From Caulobacteraceae bacterium UBA5005 (GTDB taxonomy: Bacteria > Pseudomonadota > Alphaproteobacteria > Caulobacterales > Caulobacteraceae): 14,186 nucleotides of DNA. The stretch is taken from NCBI GenBank assembly GCA_002398405.1, contig DGYN01000066.1:1075-15260 (forward strand), in the 5' to 3' direction. A program made the translations under genes and the position numbers. Below the pieces are notes generated by a model, which was not told where the DNA came from, made no database searches, and was given only the letters and a program-made list of their open reading frames with translations. This document shows, in pieces, positions 1-7,331 of the stretch (the stretch's first letter is position 1; every line of letters starts with the position of its first letter).

Positions 1-386
1 AGCGGCGTGACGATCGCGCCCAGGGACAGGCCGGCATAGAAGGCCACCGGCCATTCCGGCAGGTTGCGCATGATCAGGGCGACGCGATCACCCTTCTTCA
101 CGCCGCGGGCGATGAGGTCATGGGCCAGGGTCTTGGCCGCCTTGCCAAAGGCCGGGTAGCTGACGCGATCATTTTCGTAGACGCAGAATTCGCGTTCCGG
201 ATAGGTCTGCCCCTCAAGGAACAGGTCGCGAAAGGTCGGCGGCGCGTTCTTCCAGACCCGCTGAGGCCGGCCATCAATGATGACCTCCTCCATCTCGAAC
301 TTGATCCCGGGCGCGGTCAGGGCCGCGTTCGCCTGTTTCAACGAATAGACAGGCCAGCCTTTGGGAAGTTGGGCGGCTTCGGTCAT
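1..386 (-). CDS. AMP-binding acyl-CoA synthetase, N-terminal part (runs off the left edge)
   Basis: The 128 N-terminal residues of an adenylate-forming enzyme are visible. The family activates a carboxylate with ATP to an acyl-adenylate and passes it to CoA; here a fatty or similar acid is the likely substrate, in the cytoplasm. Seen: an N-terminal linker containing VWKNAPPTFRDLF (about residues 44-56), then the ligase-family pattern with KKGDRVALIMRNLPEW (about 97-112) and AFYAGLSLGAIVTP (about 115-128). The ATP-binding signature, hinge and catalytic lysine lie outside the window, so substrate class cannot be judged. ATG at 386 is the first possible start, because an in-frame TGA lies at 396-398. 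No strong Shine-Dalgarno is visible in front of it. It is separated by a terminator from the signalling operon upstream and is probably an independent transcript. Confidence 0.88.
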   Translation of the reverse strand, partial: MTEAAQLPKGWPVYSLKQANAALTAPGIKFEMEEVIIDGRPQRVWKNAPPTFRDLFLEGQTYPEREFCVYENDRVSYPAFGKAAKTLAHDLIARGVKKGDRVALIMRNLPEWPVAFYAGLSLGAIVTP

Positions 387-538
387 AGGGCGGTCTCACT
401 ACGCATCTTTTGGGCCGCCATCCCTCCACCAGGGTCAGCAGGGCCGGACTTCCTCTCTGCACGCGCGTTAAGCGCCATCGCTCCGCGCGGTCGTTTTTCA
501 ACGCCCGTCGAGGGGCGCCTAAAGGCATTTACATCGTG

Positions 539-563
539 AAAAAGTCCGGGCGCAACCGCCCAG
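539..563 (-). terminator. Intrinsic terminator of the four-gene signalling operon
   Basis: Read on the minus strand, a 7-bp stem CTGGGCG/CGCCCGG (one T-G wobble) with loop GTTG is followed by AC and five Ts. It begins 13 nt after the TAG stop of the hybrid kinase. The stem is G/C rich and the T tract is correctly placed, so this is a good Rho-independent terminator for transcription coming from the signalling operon. Confidence 0.75.
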
Positions 564-576
564 CAGCCCTTGCCGT

Positions 577-2514
577 CTAAGCGCTGAGCGCCTGGGCTGG
601 GCCTTCCGCAGCGTCATCCTCGCCCATCAGCCGCGCCAGTTCCGCCATCAGGGTGTGGGGCGAGAGGGGCTTGGGCACCATGCCGTTCATCCCGGCCGCC
701 ATATAGGCGCGCCTCTGATGGGCCATGGCGTTGGCGGTCATGGCGATGATGGGGGTCTGGGCGACCGGGCCATTGAGCGCGCGCAAGGTGCGGGTCGCTT
801 CCATGCCGTCCATGACCGGCATCTGGATGTCCATGAAGATCAGGTCGTAGCCGCCGGCCTTGGCCGCCTCGACGCCGAGGGCGCCATTGACTTCGGTGGT
901 GACCGCCGCGCCCAGGTTTTCCAGCATCTTGCCGGCGACGATACGGTTTGTGGCATTGTCGTCGACCACCAGGACCGAGAGTCCTTCCAGCCACCGGCCG
1001 TCGGACTCTCCGGCGCTTGAGGCTGCGGCGCAGGCGGGAGCGGCAATCTCGAACCAGAAGGTCGATCCCATGCCAGGCGTCGAGTCGACGCCGATCTCGC
1101 CGCTCATCATCTCGGCCATGGCGCGGCAGATCGAAAGACCCAGGCCGGCGCCGCCGAATTCGCGGGTCGTTGAGTTGTCCGCCTGATTAAACCGCTCAAA
1201 GAGGCGTCCGCAGGCCTCGCGGGAGATCCCGATGCCGGTGTCCTCGATTTCGACCCGCAGGCGCTGTGCGGCGCCTTCGCCCCTGACGCTCATCCGCGCC
1301 TCGACGCCGCCGTTCAAGGTGAACTTCACCGCATTGCCCAGAAGGTTGAACAGCATCTGCCGCAAACGCACCGGGTCGGCCTGGACCCAGCCCACCTGCG
1401 GCGAGACCGCCGTACGCAGCCAAAGGCCCTTATCCTGCGCCTGACTCTTCAACAGCGCCGCGACCCCCTCGAGGGCGGCGGCGACATCGACGGGCTCGGG
1501 GGCGAGTTCGAGCTTGCCCGCCTCGATCTTCGAGAAGTCGATGACGTCGTTGAGCAGTTCAGCCAGCATGGAGCCGCAGGCCAAGGCCTCGCCCAAGAGC
1601 TTGCGGCCCTCGTCGGACAGCGGCTCGTTCTTCAACAGGTGCAGCACGCCGAGCACCCCGTTCATGGGGGTGCGGATCTCGTGGCTCATATTGGCCAGGA
1701 ACTGGGCCTTGGTCTCCGCCGCCGCCTTGGCCGCCTCCTCGCCGCGCAGGGCCGCGTCGCGGGCGTTGGCCAGTTCGGTGATGTCCTGGGTGATGCCAAA
1801 CACTTCCCAGCGGCCAGAGGCCATCGGACGGCTGCCGCGCCACGCGGTCCGCACCCGGCGCCAATCAGCGTCCGGCGCGTCGCCATCGTTGTGGCGGCGA
1901 TATTCGAAGATGGAGAGTTCGCCAGTCTGCACCGTAGAGCGCCAGGCGTCCCTCAGCGCCTGATTGTCCTCGGGATGAATACGGCCCTGGACGACCTTGC
2001 GGCCCTGGCTATGCGCGCCATCGACTTCGGCCGATCCATGGTTGTCGAAAATGAAGACGTCGTCGTCCGGACGGTAGCGCCACACCGAGATGCCCGCCGA
2101 GGTGCGCAGCAGTTCCGCGGAACGCTCGGCCTGCTCGGCCGCGCGCTGACGGCGCCGTTCCTCGGTGATGTCCTGCATCAGGCCCGCGATAATCCCCGGC
2201 TTCACAAGCTTGGCCTGAGAGCGGACGTGAATATGGCGGCCGTCCTTCTTGAGGATGCGGTGCTCCGAAGCATAGGCGCCGTGCAGTTTCATGGCTTGCG
2301 CGGCGGCCTCGAGGATCGGGATTTCGGACTTGGGAGTCAGCTCCCACATGGTCTTGCCGATCACCTCCTGAGGCGACCAGCCGGTGACCTTGCAGAAGGC
2401 GGGATTGACACGGGTGACCTTGCCGCCCTCGATAACGACGAACAGCTCGGTGCTGTTTTCCAGGAACCAGAACGACGCGTCGGCGTCGCAGTCCCCTTCC
2501 GAACGGCGACCCAT
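577..2514 (-). CDS. Soluble hybrid histidine kinase: PAS-PAS-HisKA-HATPase-receiver
   Basis: A 645-residue hybrid sensor kinase with no membrane segment, so presumably cytoplasmic. Domains: a PAS around residues 15-118 (VIEGGKVTRVNPAFCKVTG, ending GLMQDITEERR), a second PAS/PAC around 133-247 (ending FGITQDITELA), and HisKA with H-box NMSHEIRTPMNGVLG (His278). The HATPase_c domain has N box FNLLGNAVKFT (about 389-399), G1 DTGIGI (425-430) and G2 GGAGLGLSI (about 454-462). The C-terminal receiver starts VLVVDDN (514-520), with phosphoacceptor Asp562 in MDIQMPVMDG and Lys615 in PKPL. All catalytic positions look intact. ATG at 2514 is preceded by GGGGGAG at 2523-2529, 8 nt upstream. It is the last gene of the operon, 83 bp after the HRXXN kinase, and could also have its own promoter. 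The protein has no HPt domain, so phosphate would leave through a partner. The PAS ligand is unknown. Confidence 0.93.
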   Translation of the reverse strand: MGRRSEGDCDADASFWFLENSTELFVVIEGGKVTRVNPAFCKVTGWSPQEVIGKTMWELTPKSEIPILEAAAQAMKLHGAYASEHRILKKDGRHIHVRSQAKLVKPGIIAGLMQDITEERRRQRAAEQAERSAELLRTSAGISVWRYRPDDDVFIFDNHGSAEVDGAHSQGRKVVQGRIHPEDNQALRDAWRSTVQTGELSIFEYRRHNDGDAPDADWRRVRTAWRGSRPMASGRWEVFGITQDITELANARDAALRGEEAAKAAAETKAQFLANMSHEIRTPMNGVLGVLHLLKNEPLSDEGRKLLGEALACGSMLAELLNDVIDFSKIEAGKLELAPEPVDVAAALEGVAALLKSQAQDKGLWLRTAVSPQVGWVQADPVRLRQMLFNLLGNAVKFTLNGGVEARMSVRGEGAAQRLRVEIEDTGIGISREACGRLFERFNQADNSTTREFGGAGLGLSICRAMAEMMSGEIGVDSTPGMGSTFWFEIAAPACAAASSAGESDGRWLEGLSVLVVDDNATNRIVAGKMLENLGAAVTTEVNGALGVEAAKAGGYDLIFMDIQMPVMDGMEATRTLRALNGPVAQTPIIAMTANAMAHQRRAYMAAGMNGMVPKPLSPHTLMAELARLMGEDDAAEGPAQALSA

Positions 2515-2597
2515 AGCCGCGTCTCCCCCGATTGCGGCCGCTATATACTCTCTATGTCGTTAAGGGGGGCTTACCGTAGGTCGAGCGGATCAGGTCT

Positions 2598-3632
2598 TCA
2601 CGCCGCGGCGAAACGCAGCCGCGCCGTCACGCCGTTGCCGCCGGAATCGTAGGTCAGGGCCGATTTCAGGCTCTGCGCCATCGCCGCGATGACCTTGGTC
2701 CCAAGACCGGTGCCCTTGGCGGGGCCTATCTCCATGCCCAGGCCGTCGTCCGCCACAGTCAGGACCGCGTGCTGGCCGCCGTCGCGGCGCAGGCTGATCC
2801 TGACCTCGCCATCGCCGCCGCCGGGATAGGCGTATTTGCAGGCGTTGGTGACCAGTTCGTTGACGATCACGCCCAGGGAGACCGCCTGGTCGGTGGCGAG
2901 CGTGATCTGGTCGGCCTCGACCACCAGCCGGCAGTGGTGGCCCTCGGCATAGGTCCGCTGCAAGTCCTCGACCAGGGCGGTGAGGTATTCGGCGACGTCC
3001 ACCGACTCCACCCCATCAGAGGTGTAGAGCCGCCGGTGCACCTGGGCGACCGCCTGAATGCGGCGCTGGGTGTCGAGCAGGGCGGCTTTGGCGGCCTCGT
3101 CGCCCACCGCGCCCGCCTGCAGGCGGACCAGGGCGCTGACCAGCTGCAGGCTGTTGGCGACCCGGTGATTGACCTCGCTCATCAGGGTCTTGAGCCGCTC
3201 GTTGGACGCGCGCAGCGCCGCCTCCGCCTCCTGGTTGGCGCGGGACAGGCGCACCTGCCGGATCGCGTGGATGAAGGTGTTGGCCAGAAGGTCGAAGAAG
3301 TCCTCTCCGACGGTCTTGACCACGTAGTCCGCCGCGCCGGCCTTCAACGCCGCGACCGCGGTCTTGCTCTCCTCCGAACCCGTCACATAGACGATCGGCG
3401 GCGAGTCCTTGAGTTTCAGCAGCTGTTCGATGGTGGCCAGGCCATCCATCTCAGGCATGTAGTGGTCCACCGCGATGAGATCGAAGGGCTGGGCCGATGC
3501 CATCGCCACCCCCTCCATCCCGCCGGAGGCCAAAGTCACACGGTAGCCGCGGCGTTCGAGCGCCTTGGCGACGAGGCGGCGAAGGCCTTCATCGTCGTCG
3601 ATGTAGAGAACGCTCGCTCCCGCTGCCGTCAT
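2598..3632 (-). CDS. Receiver-HisKA_2 (HRXXN family) histidine kinase
   Basis: A 344-residue protein with an N-terminal receiver fused to a kinase. The receiver has acidic pocket DDDE (12-15), phosphoacceptor Asp56 in VDHYMPEMDG, Thr84 and Lys106. A short coiled linker (about 125-150) leads to a HisKA_2 dimerisation domain with NHRVANSLQLVSALV, where His156 and Asn160 fit the HRXXN motif. The ATPase domain shows NELVTNACKYAYP (258-270), DDGLGM (295-300) and GTGLGTKVI. There is no sensor domain and no membrane segment, so its input is probably phosphorylation of Asp56. In alphaproteobacteria, HRXXN kinases of this layout (for example PakF of Sphingomonas) feed the PhyR general stress response; a link here is inference. 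Its ATG overlaps the stop of the upstream receiver gene by one base (TGATG), and GAGG lies 4 nt before it, indicating translational coupling. Confidence 0.92.
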   Translation of the reverse strand: MTAAGASVLYIDDDEGLRRLVAKALERRGYRVTLASGGMEGVAMASAQPFDLIAVDHYMPEMDGLATIEQLLKLKDSPPIVYVTGSEESKTAVAALKAGAADYVVKTVGEDFFDLLANTFIHAIRQVRLSRANQEAEAALRASNERLKTLMSEVNHRVANSLQLVSALVRLQAGAVGDEAAKAALLDTQRRIQAVAQVHRRLYTSDGVESVDVAEYLTALVEDLQRTYAEGHHCRLVVEADQITLATDQAVSLGVIVNELVTNACKYAYPGGGDGEVRISLRRDGGQHAVLTVADDGLGMEIGPAKGTGLGTKVIAAMAQSLKSALTYDSGGNGVTARLRFAAA

Positions 3633-4075
3633 CAGGCCTCGACTTCGGGCACCTGGATGACGGCCAGGAAGAGCCCCAACTGCCGGATCGCCTGAGCGAA
3701 GCTTTCGTAGTTCACAGGTTTTGTGATGTAGACGTTGCAGCCCAGATCGTAGCAGCGCTGGATCTCGACCTTGTCATCGGTGGTGGTCAGCACCACCACG
3801 GGCGTGCGCTTGAGCGGCGAGTCGTCGCTCTTGAGCTTCACCAGGATGTCGGTGCCGCTCATGTCCGGCAGGTTGAGGTCCAGCAGAACCAGCGCAGGGC
3901 CGTTCAGGGCCGGACCGCTGGGGTGCTCGAACAGAAAGTGCAGCGCCGAAGTGCCGTCAGAGAAATGCTGGATTTCGTTGGAGATGCCGGCCCGCCGAAT
4001 ATTCTTTTCGATCAGCCGGGCATGGCCTTCATCGTCCTCGATCATGACGATGGTGACGGAACTGCCGGTGCTCAC
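3632..4075 (-). CDS. Single-domain response regulator (Rcp1-like receiver)
   Basis: A 147-residue stand-alone receiver with no output domain. Seen: acidic pocket EDD (13-15), phosphoacceptor Asp66 in LLDLNLPDMSG, switch Thr in VVVLTTTD (93-100) and Lys119 in YITKPVNYESF. The long beta4-side segment and this sequence style match the Rcp1-type receivers commonly encoded beside phytochrome-like or CHASE3 kinases; that is family knowledge. The start is GTG at 4075, overlapping the kinase TGA by four bases (GTGA). AGGGAG at 4083-4088 sits 7 nt upstream inside the kinase gene, so translation is coupled to the kinase. It is the obvious partner for the CHASE3 kinase upstream and could carry phosphate between that kinase and the downstream receiver-kinase. 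Alternative role: a phosphate sink. Confidence 0.92.
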   Translation of the reverse strand: MSTGSSVTIVMIEDDEGHARLIEKNIRRAGISNEIQHFSDGTSALHFLFEHPSGPALNGPALVLLDLNLPDMSGTDILVKLKSDDSPLKRTPVVVLTTTDDKVEIQRCYDLGCNVYITKPVNYESFAQAIRQLGLFLAVIQVPEVEA

Positions 4076-5565
4076 GTGCCTGCTCCCTGTTCAGCCAGAA
4101 GTCTTGCCGGCAGTGAGACGCGGAAGACGGCCCCCTGGTCAAGCGCCGACTCGCAGCTGATCAGACCGCCGAGCCGGTAGACCAGCGCCCGGACGTGGGC
4201 AAGCCCAATGCCTTCGCCGCGCTGATCCTGAGCGCCCGAGCGGCGGAAAAGCTCGAATATCCGCTCGTGATCCTTAGGGTCGATGCCGCGTCCGGTATCG
4301 GCGATAGAATAGACGACGCGTCCCGGATGCTCTTCACCTCGAACGACAATGTGGTTCGGCTTTCCGGGCTTCGAATATTTCACCGCGTTCTCCAGAAGGT
4401 TCGAGAACACCTGCTCTATAGCGATCCGGTCTGAGACAACGTCGGGCATCGGACTCTCCACCGTGATTTCCGCGCCGTTTTGGTCCGACAGGGATCTGAG
4501 GCTGTCAGCAACGCCGCCCAGAATCGCTGACATGTTGAGACTTTCGGGAGTCAGGACCCTGCGACCCTGCCGTGAAAGCTGCAGGATGGCGTTGATCAGC
4601 CGGTCCATCTTCTGGGTCGAGGTGCGGATGAACCCGATCGCTTCGGGAAGGTCGGTCTTGACCGCGTGCCGCGCCTCGCCGTCGGCCAGGGCCGGGGCTT
4701 CTTTTTCCACCTTGTCGACGAAGCCGCCCAGGGTGGCGAGCGCCGTATCCAGTTCGGCGGTGAACCCCATGACATTGACCAGGGGCGATCGCAGATCGTG
4801 AGAGACGATGTAGGCGAAGCGCTGGATTTCGTCGTTGGCGCGCTTCAGATCTCCCGTCCGTTCCCGGACCGCGACTTCCAGGCCCTCGTTGAGGCGGCGC
4901 AGCGCGTTGCGGCTTTCGGTCAGTTCCCGGGTATAGCGGATGATTACCCACAGCGATCCGATGCCGACGAAGGCCAGCAGGATCAGGGCGATGGCCAGGC
5001 CCCCGTAGAGGGTGATGACGCTTTGGGCGCGGGCCTGGTCGCGCACCCGAAGGAGGCGAAGTTCTTCCGCCCGCATGGCGTCGGTAATCCGGCGGATGTC
5101 GCCCAGCAGGGTCGCGGAGGTGTCAGCCTGAAACTCCCGGATCGCCATGACCTGGCCGCCGCGCTCGACCTTGTCCACCGAGGCGTCGGTGATAATCAGA
5201 TTGAGCGCCATGAGCTTGCCAAGCTCGTCGATCTGCTCCTGCTGCCGCGGATTGTCGGCGGTCAGGCCCCGCAGCTTCTTGAGCAGGGCCGGCGCCGCGG
5301 CGGCCATCTGACGATAGGTGTCGCGGTGGCCGGTATCGCCCGGGCGCAGCATATAGCCGCGCCGCGCGGCCTCAAGTTGCTCTGCGGTCACGCGGACCTG
5401 GGCGATGGCGCCCTCTACCTCATAGGTGTGGTCCACCGCCCGCGAATAGACCTGGTTGTCGCGCACGGCCCAGGCCGTGGCGCCGGCCGCCAAGAGCACA
5501 GCGACGAACCCACCCGCCACGGCGCCGACAACCAGCCGGTTGAATGATTTCTGTTCGAGACCCAA
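4072..5565 (-). CDS. Membrane CHASE3-domain sensor histidine kinase
   Basis: A 497-residue kinase, first gene of the signalling operon. It has TM1 at about residues 11-33 and an all-helical periplasmic CHASE3 domain at about 40-178, with the typical AARRGYMLRPGDTGHRDTY pattern (66-84). TM2 is at about 183-209, followed by a short coiled coil (about 215-245). HisKA contains FAYIVSHDLRSPLVNVMGF (His256). HATPase has SNLLENAVKYS (388-398), DTGRGID (423-429) and GEGIGLAHVRALV (450-462). The HisKA domain carries a roughly 20-residue helical insertion between its two helices (about 280-305). CHASE3 domains sense unknown periplasmic signals. The start is TTG at 5565: GAGGGG lies 6 nt upstream, and a downstream start would cut into TM1. 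There is no receiver in the protein, so the overlapping Rcp1-like gene is the likely acceptor. Confidence 0.92.
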   Translation of the reverse strand: MGLEQKSFNRLVVGAVAGGFVAVLLAAGATAWAVRDNQVYSRAVDHTYEVEGAIAQVRVTAEQLEAARRGYMLRPGDTGHRDTYRQMAAAAPALLKKLRGLTADNPRQQEQIDELGKLMALNLIITDASVDKVERGGQVMAIREFQADTSATLLGDIRRITDAMRAEELRLLRVRDQARAQSVITLYGGLAIALILLAFVGIGSLWVIIRYTRELTESRNALRRLNEGLEVAVRERTGDLKRANDEIQRFAYIVSHDLRSPLVNVMGFTAELDTALATLGGFVDKVEKEAPALADGEARHAVKTDLPEAIGFIRTSTQKMDRLINAILQLSRQGRRVLTPESLNMSAILGGVADSLRSLSDQNGAEITVESPMPDVVSDRIAIEQVFSNLLENAVKYSKPGKPNHIVVRGEEHPGRVVYSIADTGRGIDPKDHERIFELFRRSGAQDQRGEGIGLAHVRALVYRLGGLISCESALDQGAVFRVSLPARLLAEQGAGT

Positions 5566-5571
5566 AGTACG

Positions 5572-5577
5572 CCCCTC
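5572..5577 (-). promoter_or_regulatory. Ribosome binding site supporting the TTG start of the CHASE3 kinase
   Basis: On the minus strand GAGGGG lies 6 nt before the TTG at 5565. No in-frame ATG or GTG exists before the first membrane segment, so this site decides the start. Confidence 0.6.
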
Positions 5578-5636
5578 GCCGCCCCCGGCCTAGAACGCCC
5601 AAAGTCTAGCTTTCGATCCCCCCGTTTGGCGATTTC

Positions 5637-5666
5637 TTGACGCGGGCTTGCGGCGGGCGCCAAAAG
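5637..5666 (+). promoter_or_regulatory. Candidate promoter of ppa (Caulobacter housekeeping type)
   Basis: TTGACGC at 5637-5643 matches the Caulobacter -35 consensus TTGACGS exactly. GCCAAAAG at 5659-5666 matches 6 of 8 positions of the -10 consensus GCTANAWC. The 15-base gap is slightly longer than the usual 10-14. It lies 34 bp before the ppa ATG, in the 135-bp region shared with the divergent CHASE3 kinase. I see no equally good promoter for the kinase side, only an isolated GCTAGAC on the minus strand near 5607. Confidence 0.4.
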
Positions 5667-5700
5667 CCCCCGCTCGCAAAGCTCCTGAGAGACCTTACCC

Positions 5701-6237
5701 ATGAATATCGACGCCGTTCCCATCGGACGGAACCCGCCCATCGACGTCAACGTCATCATCGAGGTGCCGATCGGCGGCGAGCCGATCAAGTACGAGATGC
5801 TCAAGGGCGCCGGCGCCCTGATGGTCGATCGCTTCCTCTACACCTCGATGCGCTACCCGGGGAACTACGGCTTCATCCCCCACACCCTGTCGGGCGATGG
5901 CGACCCGTGCGATGTGATCGTCGCCAACACCCGCGCCATTGTCCCCGGCGCGGTGATGAGCTGCCGCATCGTCGGGGTGCTGCTCATGGAGGACGAGGCG
6001 GGGGCCGACGAGAAACTCTTGGCCGTGCCCTCCTCGTGGCTGACCCAGCGCTACGACCACGTGGAAAACTATTCAGACCTGCCCGAGATCACCCTTCGCC
6101 AGATCCAGCACTTCTTCGAAAGCTACAAGGACCTGGAGCCCGGAAAATGGGTCAAGCTCAAGGGCTGGGGCGACGCAGACTCTGCCCGGGCCATGGTTCT
6201 GGAAGGGATCGAAAGGGCCAAGGCCGCCAAGGCCTAA
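5701..6237 (+). CDS. ppa: Inorganic pyrophosphatase (family I, soluble)
   Basis: The 178-residue product hydrolyses pyrophosphate to two phosphates, pulling biosynthetic reactions forward in the cytoplasm. The length is that of bacterial hexameric family I enzymes. The signature DGDPCDVIV is at residues 66-74. Active-site residues line up with the E. coli enzyme shifted by one: Lys30, Glu32, Arg44, Tyr56, Asp66, Asp68, Asp71, Asp98, Asp103, Lys105, Tyr142 and Lys143. It appears fully functional. The ATG at 5701 fits the family's N-terminus (MNIDAVPIGRNPP); the ribosome binding site is weak (GAGAG about 10 nt upstream). It is followed after 56 bp by cysK on the same strand, possibly one operon. 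Pyrophosphate is released during sulfate activation, so a metabolic link with cysteine synthesis is plausible but inferred. Confidence 0.96.
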   Translation: MNIDAVPIGRNPPIDVNVIIEVPIGGEPIKYEMLKGAGALMVDRFLYTSMRYPGNYGFIPHTLSGDGDPCDVIVANTRAIVPGAVMSCRIVGVLLMEDEAGADEKLLAVPSSWLTQRYDHVENYSDLPEITLRQIQHFFESYKDLEPGKWVKLKGWGDADSARAMVLEGIERAKAAKA

Positions 6238-6293
6238 CAGAGAGGGATATGTTACCCTCGCGGCAGGCTCGAACGATCAGGGAGACAAGCAAG

Positions 6294-7331
6294 ATGGCGC
6301 GGTATCAGGACATCCTCGGCACGATCGGCAGGACGCCGGTGGTCAAGATCAACCGCCTTGCGCCCGATCACGTAAACCTCTGGGTCAAGGTGGAGGCCTT
6401 CAACCCGCTCGGCTCGGTCAAGGACCGCCTGGCGCTGGGCGTCATCGAGGCGGCGGAAAAGTCCGGCGAGCTGAAACCCGGCCAGACCATCGTCGAGGCG
6501 ACCAGCGGCAACACCGGCATCGGCCTGGCCATGGTCTGCGCCGCCAAGGGCTATCCGCTTGTGGTGGTCATGGCCGAAAGCTTCAGCGTCGAGCGGCGCA
6601 AGCTGATGCGTTTCCTCGGCGCCAAGGTGGTGCTCACCCCCGCGCCCCTTTCCGCCACCGGCATGGTCAAGAAGACCGAGGAACTGGCCGCCAAGCACGG
6701 CTGGTTCATGACCCGCCAGTTCGAGAACGAGGCTAATCCGGCCATGCACGAGCGCACGACAGGGCCGGAAATCATCGCCGACTTTCCCGACGGAAGCCTC
6801 GACTACTGGGTCACCGGATTTGGCACCGGCGGCACCTTGAACGGTGTCGCCCGCGTGCTCGCCAAGGAAAGCCCCAAGACCAAGATCGTGGTCTGCGAGC
6901 CCTCCGACGCCGCCATGCTGGCCTCGGGCGAGCCTCAGGCGCGCAATGACGACGGCACCCCCGCCAGCGCCCACCCGGCCTGGAAGCCCCACCCCATGCA
7001 GGGATGGTCGCCCAACTTCATCCCGCGCCTGACCGGCGAGGTCGATCTGGCGCAGGTCCACAAGCTGCTCGCCATCCCCGGCCCCGACGCCATCCGCTGC
7101 GCCAAGGACCTGGCGGCCAAGGAGGGCATCTTCGTCGGCATCACCTCGGGCGCCACCTTCGCGGGGGCCCTGGAGATCGCCAAGACCGCGCCGAAGGGCG
7201 CCAACATCCTGGCCATGCTGCCCGACACCGGCGAGCGCTATCTGTCGACCCCGCTGTTCGCCGACGTCCTGGCCGAGATGACGCCGGAGGAGGACGAGAT
7301 CTTCCGCTCGACGCCGATCGGTCTTTCCTAG
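6294..7331 (+). CDS. cysK: Cysteine synthase A (O-acetylserine sulfhydrylase), PLP-dependent
   Basis: A 345-residue fold-type II PLP enzyme that makes cysteine from O-acetylserine and sulfide. Seen: PLP lysine Lys43 in NPLGSVKDR, the substrate loop TSGNTG (70-75), QFENEANPAMHERTTGPEI (142-160), the phosphate-binding GTGGT (177-181), and the C-terminal SGAT (285-288) and PDTGERYLST (310-319). It is about 20-30 residues longer than E. coli CysK, mainly through a loop around residues 205-235 before HPMQGWSPNFIP. There is no C-terminal CBS domain. A cystathionine beta-synthase-like specificity cannot be excluded by sequence alone. ATG at 6294 is chosen because GGGAG lies 8 nt upstream and the family N-terminus begins there, although the frame stays open well upstream across ppa. 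The stop overlaps that of the convergent hydrolase. Confidence 0.93.
   Translation: MARYQDILGTIGRTPVVKINRLAPDHVNLWVKVEAFNPLGSVKDRLALGVIEAAEKSGELKPGQTIVEATSGNTGIGLAMVCAAKGYPLVVVMAESFSVERRKLMRFLGAKVVLTPAPLSATGMVKKTEELAAKHGWFMTRQFENEANPAMHERTTGPEIIADFPDGSLDYWVTGFGTGGTLNGVARVLAKESPKTKIVVCEPSDAAMLASGEPQARNDDGTPASAHPAWKPHPMQGWSPNFIPRLTGEVDLAQVHKLLAIPGPDAIRCAKDLAAKEGIFVGITSGATFAGALEIAKTAPKGANILAMLPDTGERYLSTPLFADVLAEMTPEEDEIFRSTPIGLS
7328..7331. other. Shared palindromic stop CTAG of two convergent genes
   Basis: The four bases CTAG supply the TAG stop of cysK on the plus strand (7329-7331) and the TAG stop of the hydrolase on the minus strand (7330-7328). There is no room for a terminator between the genes. 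Confidence 0.85.

Noticed and set aside
503..519. CGCCC/GGGCG hairpin upstream of the acyl-CoA synthetase
   Set aside because: The T run lies on the wrong side for a terminator on either strand, and short GC stems are expected by chance.
2523..2568. Possible pairing of the GGGGGAG ribosome binding site of the hybrid kinase with an upstream C-run
   Set aside because: Only about five G-C pairs with a loop over 30 nt. Too weak and easily due to chance in GC-rich DNA.
1639..2652. Open frame on the plus strand opposite the hybrid kinase
   Set aside because: The kinase strand has all conserved motifs; the plus frame gives low-complexity sequence and spans the intergenic gap.
5637..6293. In-frame upstream extension of cysK across ppa
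   Set aside because: The frame is open, but ppa is unmistakable in another frame there, and cysK has a good ribosome binding site at its own ATG.
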